Assembly: GCA_035280345.1 (NCBI GenBank)
Contig: DATEGA010000241.1
Span: forward strand, 1-36,814
DNA from: DASSJF01 sp035280345
Lineage (GTDB): Bacteria > Sysuimicrobiota > Sysuimicrobiia > Sysuimicrobiales > Segetimicrobiaceae
Reading direction: 5' to 3'
DNA length: 36,814 nt
Shown piece by piece: positions 8,827 to 15,733 of this stretch. Position 1 is the first letter of the stretch. The number at the start of each line of letters is the position of its first letter. Under the pieces are notes generated by a model. That model worked only from the letters and a program-made list of their open reading frames with translations. It searched no databases and had not been told where the DNA came from. The position numbers were made by a program, and so were the translations under genes.

Positions 8827-9615
8827 ATGGCTCGAGCGATCGTCGTGCTGCTTCTCTCGTTGATGGTCATTGCTCCCGTCGCGGCGCAGGCTCCCGATCC
8901 GGCCGATGCCGTGTTTCTTTTGGTCAACTATGATCGAGAACCAGGAAAGGATGGCGAGTGGCATGGACACGGCTTAGGCACAGGCTTCTTTATCTCATCG
9001 GACGGAACCGCGCTGACCGCCAGCCATGTCGTTTACCGGTCGGCGCACTATCCCGATAAGTATCGGCTCATCGGTGTCGTCGGCAAAGAATTCTACGATG
9101 CGACGGTCGTGTGCTCCAGCAAACTGCCGTACGATCCCACGAAAGGTGATCCCAACAAAGTCGGCGTGCAGCTCTCCCGCGACGTGGCCGAGGTGAAGCT
9201 ATCCCCCACGACGGCGTTCGATGGGAGGAAAGGCGAGCTGTTTTTGTTTCCAAAGAACGGACCAAAGTTGACTTGGGCAACAGCTCACATAGACGCGCTC
9301 CCGGCGTTTCCGTATCTCACGATTGCCGGGACCGCAATATCTTATGCTCATGTCCGAGTGATCGGCTTCGGAGTCATCGGCCCGATTCCTGAGCGGTGGG
9401 CCACCGAGGGGCGGGTTGATAACATCTTTTCTGCGCGGGACGGGACGACACTCGCCGATGTTGAGTCGAGCAATCCGGCCCAACCCGGTGATAGCGGGGC
9501 TCCGGTCCTAAACGACGACGGCTACGTGGTGGGCATTTGGGCGTGGCACTTTCTCGACGAACCAACGAAAGGAACTTTTGAGGGGAACACGGCGTTCCAG
9601 AAGCCCTGTCCATAA
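8827..9615 (+). CDS. Secreted trypsin-like serine protease
   Basis: 262 residues with a Sec signal peptide (hydrophobic 4-20, cleavage likely after AAQA). The chymotrypsin-fold catalytic triad is recognisable: H67 in TASHVV, D119 in SRDVAEVKL and S223 in PGDSGAPV. Two cysteines (near 96 and 261) could form a disulfide. No PDZ domain follows, so this is not a classical DegP/HtrA. The start ATG has a GGGGGG tract upstream. Base composition is noticeably less GC-rich than in the operon to its left. It stands alone, bounded by an inverted repeat and tRNA-Lys. Likely role: extracytoplasmic proteolysis. Confidence 0.82.
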   Translation: MARAIVVLLLSLMVIAPVAAQAPDPADAVFLLVNYDREPGKDGEWHGHGLGTGFFISSDGTALTASHVVYRSAHYPDKYRLIGVVGKEFYDATVVCSSKLPYDPTKGDPNKVGVQLSRDVAEVKLSPTTAFDGRKGELFLFPKNGPKLTWATAHIDALPAFPYLTIAGTAISYAHVRVIGFGVIGPIPERWATEGRVDNIFSARDGTTLADVESSNPAQPGDSGAPVLNDDGYVVGIWAWHFLDEPTKGTFEGNTAFQKPCP

Positions 9616-9658
9616 CGTTCTAGGCACGGGCCCAAGCTATTTCATCGCACGACACAGT

Positions 9659-9690
9659 TTTGAATTTGGGAGGCAGTCGGAGAATTCAAA
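9659..9690 (+). terminator. Inverted repeat after the protease gene, possible weak terminator
   Basis: Perfect 8-bp arms TTTGAATT (9659-9666) and AATTCAAA (9683-9690) enclose a 16-base spacer and are followed by TCTTCT. It lies 44 bases after the protease stop. The AT-rich stem and long loop make it a poor intrinsic terminator; it could instead be a protein-binding site. Confidence 0.3.
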
Positions 9691-9792
9691 TCTTCTACGA
9701 CGAACTGAGGTGCCACCCGCTACTTTCGCGGTCATCCAGTAATGGACCGTGTTACCCGCTGGCCATCGATAAGTTTGATAAACTGGCTTTGC

Positions 9793-9865
9793 GGGCCCTT
9801 AGCTCAGCGGGTAGAGCGCCGGGCTTTTAACCCGGGCGTCGGGGGTTCGAGTCCCTCAGGGCCCA
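9793..9865 (+). tRNA. tRNA-Lys (anticodon TTT)
   Basis: A complete 73-base cloverleaf. Acceptor GGGCCCT pairs with AGGGCCC; the D stem is GCTC/GAGC; the anticodon stem CCGGG/CCCGG holds loop CTTTTAA, giving anticodon TTT at 9826-9828; the T arm is GGGGG-TTCGAGT-CCCTC. The discriminator base is A. The following bases are CAA, so the CCA end is not encoded and must be added by a nucleotidyltransferase. A partly matching copy of the 3' end occurs near 17964 (see findings). Confidence 0.97.
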
Positions 9866-10083
9866 CAATAGCGAGGTTTGGCGAGAGTTCATAAACTGTA
9901 CCCCCTCAAATACCCATACTATCGGTTGCGGGAAGCCAGGGCCGCTGCCATACGGAGAAGGTAGTGATGGGTAGGTGTGTAGGAGCGAACTTCTAATCTC
10001 TGAGAAGAATAAGCCCCACTTAGAGCCTGCCCCAACAACCCTTTGGTAAGCTACTGTCCAGTCTCATGCGCGGTTCCCGTCTA
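9866..10083. other. Non-coding stretch after tRNA-Lys
   Basis: About 218 bases with no supported ORF. It contains short inverted repeats such as CTTCT...AGAAG near 9990-10007, and a purine-rich GGAGAAGGTAGTG followed by only nine codons before a stop. I recognise no RNA family; RNase P, SRP RNA and tmRNA signatures are absent. Confidence 0.4.
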
Positions 10084-10569
10084 CTAGCGAGTCAACGGGC
10101 TTTCCCAGACGCGGAATAGCAGCTCTTTGAGCTGGGAGAAACACTGTGTCCCAAGTTCAGCGCTCCATTCGCGCTCGATATCGCGGAGTATGTCGGAAAT
10201 TCTTGAGTACGCGGCGCGGCCTCGTTTGGTACAGCGGATAATTCGTGCGCGGCCCTCGTCGGGTGCGTCGGACCGGACGATATAGCCAAGACGTTCGAGG
10301 CTCCGCAGGAGCTGGTTCATGGCCTGCTTGCTCATGCCCGCGCGCTCGGCGAGAATGCTCGGGCGAACCCCATCTGGACCCGGGTATTGCAGCACCGCCA
10401 TGTGCGGCACGCGCAGCTCCTCAAACCCAGCCGCGTTCAGCCCCCTGATGATCCGGCGCTGGATCGCCTGAGCCGGAACGCGCAGCAATGCGCCGATGAG
10501 CATCTCTCTCGTTTCGACCGGTAAGCTTGTTAGGCTCGACGTCCGGTCACGGTTCGTCTTACGCTCCAT
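10084..10569 (-). CDS. MarR-family transcriptional regulator
   Basis: About 161 residues of winged-helix MarR type. After an N-terminal helix region, the segment RPSILAERAGMSKQAMNQLL is the recognition helix-turn-helix. LERLGYIVRSDAPDEGRARI forms the wing with the conserved D..D.R.R.I pattern, and KRGRAAYSRISDILRDIEREW the C-terminal dimerisation helix. The open frame continues to an upstream ATG at 10626; those 19 residues look non-conserved and neither start has a strong ribosome site, so the start is uncertain. It is the last gene of a minus-strand group behind cupin, monooxygenase and cupin. It is the obvious candidate to bind the palindromes in that operon's promoter and so autoregulate it. 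Confidence 0.88.
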   Translation of the reverse strand: MERKTNRDRTSSLTSLPVETREMLIGALLRVPAQAIQRRIIRGLNAAGFEELRVPHMAVLQYPGPDGVRPSILAERAGMSKQAMNQLLRSLERLGYIVRSDAPDEGRARIIRCTKRGRAAYSRISDILRDIEREWSAELGTQCFSQLKELLFRVWESPLTR

Positions 10570-10651
10570 TTTTGTCCCCGCCCTAACCACGGCAGGTTGG
10601 AACCGGTGGTGCATCGCTCCCCACATCGACCCCCGCCTCTGTTGATTGACG

Positions 10652-11116
10652 CTAGGTTTCCGTGGGCGTCGGCACCGAGATCATGTCGAAGCGAGCAGCA
10701 AGTGCGGCCCGCTCTTCCCTGCTTCCGTGCCGCGCAGCCAGTTGCCGCATTTCTTCAAGATAGCGCTCGAAGCCCGCGGGATGATGCATGACCAGGAGGA
10801 TCGCGCGGTCGCTGCCGGCGTTGTGAAAGCCGTGGATCGTTTCGCGTGGGACAAAGGCGAATGTGCCTGCTCCAGCAGTGTGGCTCTCGTCGCCGACGCG
10901 CAGCACCACTTCACCACTGAGGACATAGAAGAACTCGTCGCGTCCGCGATGATAGTGCGGCCCCGCGCCCACCGTCCCCGGCTCGACTTGCCCTTCCCAG
11001 ACGGTACACAGGCCGCCGGTCTCTGCTTCCGAGGCCTTGACCGTCACGCCCGCGCCAGTGGACCCGACCGCAATGAACCATCCCCCGCCGGGAGCCACCA
11101 CAACGGCCTTCACCAT
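10652..11116 (-). CDS. Cupin-domain protein
   Basis: A 154-residue single-domain cupin. Motif 1 is GPHYHRGRDEFFYVLSGEV near 52-70 with metal-binding H-x-H and E. Motif 2 is FVPRETIHGFHN near 87-98 with the last metal histidine. The C-terminal third is helical and charged (LEEMRQLAARHGSREER). Start ATG has AGGAGGA upstream. The metal site is intact, so it may be an enzyme (dioxygenase, isomerase) or a ligand-binding partner. It lies in the MarR operon with an ABM-like monooxygenase and a second cupin, a set often used to oxidise or detoxify small aromatic or quinone-like compounds. The exact substrate is unknown. Confidence 0.85.
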   Translation of the reverse strand: MVKAVVVAPGGGWFIAVGSTGAGVTVKASEAETGGLCTVWEGQVEPGTVGAGPHYHRGRDEFFYVLSGEVVLRVGDESHTAGAGTFAFVPRETIHGFHNAGSDRAILLVMHHPAGFERYLEEMRQLAARHGSREERAALAARFDMISVPTPTET

Positions 11117-11161
11117 GTTCCTCCTGGTCTCTGAATTCCGATGACAGTCTCACGGGATCAA

Positions 11162-11449
11162 TCAACTGTGAAACTCATTGTGGAGCTCACCGAACGTCGG
11201 CCGGATTTGCGAAGCTTGCGCGCCGGCAAGTTTCTTCAGTGCGGGCACCAGGCGATCGTTTGCGAAGCGGTCGAATGCCTCCTGCGATTCCCACACCTCG
11301 AAGATATTGAAACCGTCCTCGGTCCTCGTTGCGAAGTGATGAATCAAGCCTTCAGGCAGCTTGTCTTTGTGCACATCCAGTTCCCGGTTGAGCGGCTCGT
11401 ACAGTTGCGCGGCTTCGCTGGGCATGCGCATGTCCATTGTCACCGCCAT
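11162..11449 (-). CDS. ABM-like (antibiotic biosynthesis monooxygenase-type) small protein
   Basis: 95 residues with the dimeric alpha/beta-barrel pattern: a strand at the N-terminus, then PEGLIHHFATRTEDGFNIFE and VWESQEAFDRFANDRLVPAL, the typical 'W.s.eaf..f..d.l.pal' block of ABM-domain proteins. Start ATG is preceded by GGGAGGG. Such proteins are cofactor-free monooxygenases or simple binding proteins acting on quinones and polyketide-like molecules. It sits between two cupins under a shared promoter with a MarR regulator. Confidence 0.78.
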   Translation of the reverse strand: MAVTMDMRMPSEAAQLYEPLNRELDVHKDKLPEGLIHHFATRTEDGFNIFEVWESQEAFDRFANDRLVPALKKLAGAQASQIRPTFGELHNEFHS

Positions 11450-11529
11450 CTTTGTTCCCTCCCTTTTCTCATAAACGATGGCCGCTGATTCCGATGACGA
11501 AGCGTGGGAATCGCCAATTCGACACGGAC

Positions 11530-12015
11530 CTAGCTAGGTGCTGCGGTCGGGGCAGCCGGCGTGAGACCGTGGCGACGCATGATTTCCGCCATCTTTGCCC
11601 GATCCGGCGGGCCACCGGCCGCCGCGTTCATCGCCTCGGCCGACTCGCGGAAATATTGCGGACCAAGGACGGCTGGGGTGATGACGCAGAGTGCCCTCAC
11701 GTCCTGGCTGCCATTGTTATCGAACCGGTGAACGGCGCCGCGCGGAATGCATAGTGCCTGTCCCGGTCCAACGTCGATCGGTGTTCCGCCGACGGTCCAG
11801 GTCAAGACTCCTTCGATGCCGTAGATCGTCTCTTCGTAACGATCGTGGCTGTGCGCTGGAGCCGCCAGGCGCTGCCCCCCCGGGACGATGAGTTCAAATG
11901 CCGCGACGCTGCCGAGCGAGTTCTCTCCAGTGACCAAGAAGCGGACCGCGAGCGGCCCGAGGCGGATGGTCTCGTCGGAAGGGTTGACGTGGAGCTGGAT
12001 AGTCTGTGGGATCAC
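11530..12015 (-). CDS. Cupin-domain protein, first gene of the MarR operon
   Basis: 161 residues, single cupin. Motif 1 is PAHSHDRYEETIYGIEGVL near 53-71 with the H-x-H and E metal ligands; motif 2 is CIPRGAVHRFDNNGSQDVRA near 89-108. The C-terminal tail holds NAAAGGPPDRAKMAEIMRRHG, a pattern seen in quercetin-dioxygenase-like cupins from soil bacteria. The start is a GTG with AAAGGGG upstream, 39 bases below the inferred transcription start. It is the promoter-proximal gene and therefore likely the main target of MarR control. Confidence 0.87.
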   Translation of the reverse strand: MIPQTIQLHVNPSDETIRLGPLAVRFLVTGENSLGSVAAFELIVPGGQRLAAPAHSHDRYEETIYGIEGVLTWTVGGTPIDVGPGQALCIPRGAVHRFDNNGSQDVRALCVITPAVLGPQYFRESAEAMNAAAGGPPDRAKMAEIMRRHGLTPAAPTAAPS

Positions 12016-12035
12016 GCGGGGCCCCTTTGGGATTG

Positions 12036-12050
12036 GTAAATTTTGTTTAC
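12036..12050. promoter_or_regulatory. Candidate MarR operator 2 (downstream of the start point)
   Basis: The palindrome GTAAA-TTTTG-TTTAC has perfect 5-bp arms around a 5-bp centre. It lies just downstream of the expected transcription start of the cupin/MarR operon. On the minus strand it begins TAGTAAAC, the same eight bases that begin operator 1, so the two look like copies of one binding site. Confidence 0.6.
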
Positions 12051-12060
12051 TACATGCCGA

Positions 12061-12089
12061 ACTATAAACTGAGTTTACTAAATTGTCAA
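12061..12089 (-). promoter_or_regulatory. Sigma-70-type promoter of the cupin/ABM/cupin/marR operon
   Basis: On the minus strand, TTGACA (12089-12084, a perfect -35) is followed by exactly 17 bases and then TATAGT (12066-12061, five of six bases of the -10 consensus). The first start codon is 46 bases beyond the -10. This is the best promoter in the window and lies in an unusually AT-rich patch. Confidence 0.8.
12065..12077. promoter_or_regulatory. Candidate MarR operator 1 (between -35 and -10)
   Basis: TAAAC-TGA-GTTTA has perfect 5-bp arms and fills the -35/-10 spacer of the operon promoter, the classic position for repression. With the flanking bases, the minus-strand half-site TAGTAAAC is shared with operator 2; the centres are 28 bp apart. 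Assignment to the local MarR protein is inference from position and symmetry. Confidence 0.62.
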
Positions 12090-12258
12090 TACCCTATTTT
12101 CGCCCAATCCTTGCGGCCCATCCACAGAACCGTCAGTCGGTAGACGATGAGGGTACATGCGAAATGCGCCAGTCCCCGATACTTCTCCGTCCGCTTCTCA
12201 CATCGGTCGGAGGTGGGTCGGTCACTGCATCCGTCCCCAAATCGTAGAACTTTGGCCG

Positions 12259-12610
12259 TCAGATGGCGTGGCCGATGGATGTCGGGCGCAGCCAGTATAC
12301 GACGTGCGGCCGCAGCGCGTGTCCGTGCGGAAGGTTTCGATTGTCGAAGTTGCTTGCGGGGTCACGCATCATGCCGAGTTTTTCCATGACGCGCCGCGAG
12401 GGCGTGTTCAGATCGGCTGTATACGCCACCAGTTCCGGTAGCCTGAGCACCTTGGAAGGCGTATCCAACCACAGCCCGCGCCCCTTCAGTGGCAGGCCCG
12501 CGGTTGATCGAAGAGTGTCTGACCGACATTCACCCAGCCCTCGGGGCGGAACGGGAGACCAAGGAGCCCCGGAATAAAGCCGCTTAGCCCAGCAGCGCTG
12601 CCGGCTACCT
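12259..12610 (-). pseudogene. Decayed GNAT acetyltransferase (RimJ/RimL-like)
   Basis: The minus strand near 12259-12440 encodes an unmistakable GNAT C-terminus: VAYTADLNTPSRRVMEKLGM, then a FDN...GHALRPHVVYW tail matching the usual FDHP...HVLYRL ending. The central part (acetyl-CoA loop) is missing. A matching upstream piece, GFIPGLLGLPFRPEGWVNVG, occurs in a different frame near 12500-12610. No intact start, and pieces in two frames, indicate frameshift and deletion. The 250 bases to the left of it (to 12016) hold only the operon promoter. Confidence 0.55.
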
Positions 12611-12751
12611 CTCTTTCGACGTGTGCCTCGGTTCGGCAGCAAGGGTCTACGGAGCCGACGGAGATCGCCGGTGTCAAGACGACGGCCGCACGAGGCTGTC
12701 GGCCCCGTGCGGCCGTGAGTATGTCAGCCGAGCGCGTGATAACTGCGGTTC

Positions 12752-12946
12752 TTACGGCGGGTTCTGACCGTTCATCCACGAACTGATCTTGGAAATCGCG
12801 CTGCTCAGCACGTCCTGCAACGCGAACGCCGCAACCAGCAGGAAGAGTACGACCCCGAGAATGAGCAGCACGTACTCCACGGTCCCTTGACCGCGTTCAT
12901 CGAGATTGAGTTTGCTCGCCAACCAGACCCGAAGGAAGGATAGCAT
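12752..12946 (-). CDS. Flp/Fap-type IVb prepilin
   Basis: 64 residues. A short charged leader is followed by ERG|QGTVEYVLLILGVVLFLL: processing is expected after G19, leaving Q at +1, the hallmark Glu at +5 (E24) and Tyr at +6, then a hydrophobic N-terminal helix. The tail is short, as in Flp pilins. GGAGGTGA lies seven bases before the ATG, a full Shine-Dalgarno. No tad/cpa assembly genes or prepilin peptidase are visible here, so it is an orphan in this window; it may be assembled by a Tad system encoded elsewhere. It is also a common type in Tad-bearing actinobacterial, chloroflexotal and related genomes. Confidence 0.85.
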   Translation of the reverse strand: MLSFLRVWLASKLNLDERGQGTVEYVLLILGVVLFLLVAAFALQDVLSSAISKISSWMNGQNPP

Positions 12947-13020
12947 GGTGGATTCACCTCCCTCCCCGATCAGCAGTAGCGTCGTATAGAGAAGGATGCC
13001 AAGGGTGGGCGCTGGCCGCT

Positions 13021-13038
13021 ACTACCCGGTGGGGTAGT
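13021..13038. promoter_or_regulatory. Inverted repeat upstream of the pilin gene
   Basis: ACTACCC (13021-13027) and GGGTAGT (13032-13038) are perfect 7-bp arms around GGTG. The site lies 75 bases upstream of the pilin start codon, in a 250-base gap without a supported gene. It could be an operator or a stem-loop in the pilin leader. A TTGACA follows on the plus strand at 13040-13045 but has no good -10 partner. Confidence 0.35.
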
Positions 13039-13197
13039 CTTGACAATGCTAGCACCCACAAACAGGTGTTACGAAGACGAAATCCCGGGCTTCGCATCGA
13101 TCGGGTGGCCGCGGCGGCCGGTGACGACCCCGACGATGTGCGAGACGCCTGACGCTCATGTGACCCTCCCCCTCGATCGCATTCACACATTGGTTCC

Positions 13198-13644
13198 ATG
13201 TTCGCCGAAGCCCTGGCCGCATGGCAGGGGAAGCCGGGAGACTTTGCGGCGATGGGAGCCGCGCTGGCGGCCTGGCGGCTGAACGACACGGGGAAGGCGC
13301 TAGAGCAGGCTCGGACGATCACGGCGGCGGCGCAGTGGACGGTCGGTCGCATTTTTGCCTACTCGCTCGTCTACGAGATAGCGATGGTGGGACGCGATTA
13401 TCCCGCGGCAATCGAGACGGTCGAGTCGCTCATGCAGGCGCGGAAGGCCGCGTACGCCGCGCGGCAGGACACGGTCCCTGAACAACCGGTCGAGTACGAG
13501 TGGTTGGTACGCGCGCAGATCGCGGCGTGTCGTCTGGACGCCGCTGGCGCGACGCTCACGAACGGGCTTCGCGTCTTTCCGAACAACCGTGGTCTCGTCG
13601 TGCTGACCAATCAAATCGAAAGGGCGCGAGCCAACTGTCCCTGA
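13198..13644 (+). CDS. TPR-like hypothetical protein, probably a fragment
   Basis: 148 residues, mostly helical, with repeated Ala-rich amphipathic segments: WRLNDTGKALEQARTI, YPAAIETVESLMQARKAAY, and AACRLDAAGATLTNGLRVFP followed by NNRGLVVLTNQIERA. This is the texture of tetratricopeptide repeats. There is no ribosome binding site before the ATG, and the frame is open for only 15 more codons upstream to a stop at 13150, so this may be the 3' remnant of a longer TPR protein. No function is assigned. Confidence 0.4.
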   Translation: MFAEALAAWQGKPGDFAAMGAALAAWRLNDTGKALEQARTITAAAQWTVGRIFAYSLVYEIAMVGRDYPAAIETVESLMQARKAAYAARQDTVPEQPVEYEWLVRAQIAACRLDAAGATLTNGLRVFPNNRGLVVLTNQIERARANCP

Positions 13645-13651
13645 TGTGAGG

Positions 13652-13667
13652 CGTCCCCGTGGGGACG
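13652..13667 (+). terminator. GC-rich hairpin after the TPR-like ORF
   Basis: CGTCCCC and GGGGACG form a perfect 7-bp stem with a very tight turn, directly followed by a second GC-rich inverted repeat (GGCCGG...CCGGCC, 13667-13684). No T-run follows, so termination is only possible, not shown. Confidence 0.3.
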
Positions 13668-13749
13668 GCCGGCTAGGCCCGGCCGCGTATCCGGCCTGAT
13701 GCCAAACGAGACTATCCTTCAGCCGCTCGTCGCGGATCCAGCCCTCCTT

Positions 13750-15552
13750 TTAAGCCTTACGCCGCCAGTCCGCGATGTTCCAGGTCTCCGCGTCGAACGC
13801 CGTCATGTTGTTGCCGGTATCCAATGTGCTGACCCTGGCGGAGACGGCCTTGCGATCAATAAGCGGGAGTGTCACGCCCGCGTCCACCGCGATGTCGTTG
13901 CACTTGATCCACAGGGCGTCGTCCTTCTTGGGATCGAGCTCCTTCAGGGCGGCATCGTAGGCGCTATTGTACGCCTTGTCCACCCAACGCGCGATGTCGT
14001 TGCCCGACCAGTTGTTCTCCTTCTGGGGCACGTCTTTCGCGGGATCACCGCTGTAGAACCGGGTGAGGTAGGACGCGGGAAACGGAGACGCCGGGCCCGA
14101 GGTGAACATCTCTGTGTCCCAATAGAAATGGTGGAACGTGTCATTGTTCCCCGGCGAACTGCTGAAGAAGACGCCCGCATCCACGGTCACGAGGTTGGTA
14201 GCGATGCCGACCTTCGTCCAGCCGTCCTTGACGATTTCCTGTTCCTTTTGACGCAGTGAGTTCACACTCGTCGCGTACGCGACCTGGAGTTTCACGTCGC
14301 CCTTCTGCCGGATGCCGTCTGGCCCGCGCGTGTAGCCGGCTTCGTCCAGCAACCGGTTGGCCTGGGTGAGGTCGAAGATCATTTTGGTGTTCCTGGAGCT
14401 GAGGCGGGCCGGGATGGTGAGCGTGTTCGACGTCGCGTCACCGGTCAGACCGTAGAGCTGTTTGGCCATCGTCGTCCGGTCGACGGCCACGCCCATCGCC
14501 TGCCGCACCTTCGGATCGGTAAGGAAGGCATGCGGCGCCTTGATCGAGGCCCGTTGGCCGTCCACCGCCTTGAGAGGATCGCTCTGGTTGCAGTAGATCT
14601 GCTCGACGCCGCCGCCGGGCGCGTTGAGGAGCACGCCCTTCCCGGTGTGCGTCATTTGCTCGAGGATCGGCCACTCAACCTGTAGATTCCAGGCGTAGTC
14701 GTACTCGCCGGTCTCAAAGACCGCCCGCGCGGCCGACACGGCGTCGCCGCCGCCCTTCATCTGCACCCCTTTGAACGCAGGCTTGTTGGGATCCCGGTAA
14801 TACTCGTTGACCGAGTAGATCACCAGGTCGCCGGGATGGAAGGTGTCCACCTTGTACGGGCCGGTCCCGAACGACCTCAGGTTAAACGGCGCATTGCGCG
14901 AGTTCGAACCGACGTAGGCATCGAGGGCGTGCCGCGGCAGAATGCAGCCGTTGTCCCCGGCAAACGGCAGGTACCAGGCCGGCGTGGGCCCGGTAAACGT
15001 AATTTTCACCGTGGAGGGATCGATCGGCTCGACCCTGGCGACGTTGATGTACAGACCGTACGTGGTGGCCCCGGTCTCCTTGTTGCTGACATACTTATAG
15101 GTAAAGACCACGTCGTCGGACGTGAACGGGCGACCGTCTCCCCACTTTATCCCGCGCTTCAATTTATAGGTCACCGACCGTCCGTCGGCGGCCACCCCGC
15201 CGTTCGCGCGCGACGGAACCTCCGCCGCGAGGACTGGGTAGAAGTTGCCATTCGTATCCGCCGAGATGAGCGGCTCCAGGACGATGCGCGATGCGTGGAA
15301 ATCCTTGGTGCCGGTCGCCAGATGCGGATTGACGATGGTGGGCGCCTGCCAGTACAAGAGCTTGAGCGTACCCTGCGTGCCGCGCCCAGCCGCGGCCGCC
15401 GCACGCACGGGCAGCGCAGCCGCCCGGTCGAGCAGCACTCCAACGGCGGTCAGGCCGAGCCCGAACTCCATCATCCGCGTGACCGCCTGCCGGCGCGTCA
15501 GCCGCCCCGTTTTCAAATCCCGAACGAGCGCGGCGAGATTGCGATCTGCCAT
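13750..15552 (-). CDS. Peptide ABC transporter substrate-binding protein (family 5, DppA/OppA-like)
   Basis: 600 residues. The N-terminus carries a charged stretch with TGRLTRRQAVTRM and a long hydrophobic segment ending in AAA, consistent with a Tat-like or long Sec signal. The SBP_bac_5 layout is clear: LYWQAPTIVNPHLATGTKD, VLEPLISAD, YKLKRGIKWGDGRPFTSDDV (the family signature region), GTGPYKVDTFHPGDLVIYSV, and a C-terminal IAVDAGVTLPLIDRK. Start ATG has AAGGGGG upstream. No permease or ATPase genes adjoin it; it may use the Dpp-type system at 19494-23285. A M24 peptidase lies upstream on the same strand. Confidence 0.92.
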   Translation of the reverse strand: MADRNLAALVRDLKTGRLTRRQAVTRMMEFGLGLTAVGVLLDRAAALPVRAAAAAGRGTQGTLKLLYWQAPTIVNPHLATGTKDFHASRIVLEPLISADTNGNFYPVLAAEVPSRANGGVAADGRSVTYKLKRGIKWGDGRPFTSDDVVFTYKYVSNKETGATTYGLYINVARVEPIDPSTVKITFTGPTPAWYLPFAGDNGCILPRHALDAYVGSNSRNAPFNLRSFGTGPYKVDTFHPGDLVIYSVNEYYRDPNKPAFKGVQMKGGGDAVSAARAVFETGEYDYAWNLQVEWPILEQMTHTGKGVLLNAPGGGVEQIYCNQSDPLKAVDGQRASIKAPHAFLTDPKVRQAMGVAVDRTTMAKQLYGLTGDATSNTLTIPARLSSRNTKMIFDLTQANRLLDEAGYTRGPDGIRQKGDVKLQVAYATSVNSLRQKEQEIVKDGWTKVGIATNLVTVDAGVFFSSSPGNNDTFHHFYWDTEMFTSGPASPFPASYLTRFYSGDPAKDVPQKENNWSGNDIARWVDKAYNSAYDAALKELDPKKDDALWIKCNDIAVDAGVTLPLIDRKAVSARVSTLDTGNNMTAFDAETWNIADWRRKA

Positions 15553-15733
15553 TCCGCGGCCCCCTTTTCCGACGCTCAGGGAGCGCGTCCCTCGGGATCC
15601 GGGAGTACCACGGCACCCTGAGGCCTATATACCCTTAGCGAAGCCCTTCGATTTGTGGCTACTTCGCCTCTGCTGTCTTGTACCTGTCGCACTCGCAGAA
15701 TGACGTGTGTTTGGCGCGTGCGGCCATCGGACC

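Noticed and set aside
9866..10083. Possible structured RNA or group II intron remnant after tRNA-Lys
   Set aside because: Short inverted repeats only; no domain V, RNase P, SRP or tmRNA signature could be identified.
13040..13282. 80-codon plus-strand frame before the TPR-like ORF
   Set aside because: No ribosome site, no protein texture, and it overlaps the better-supported frame at 13198.
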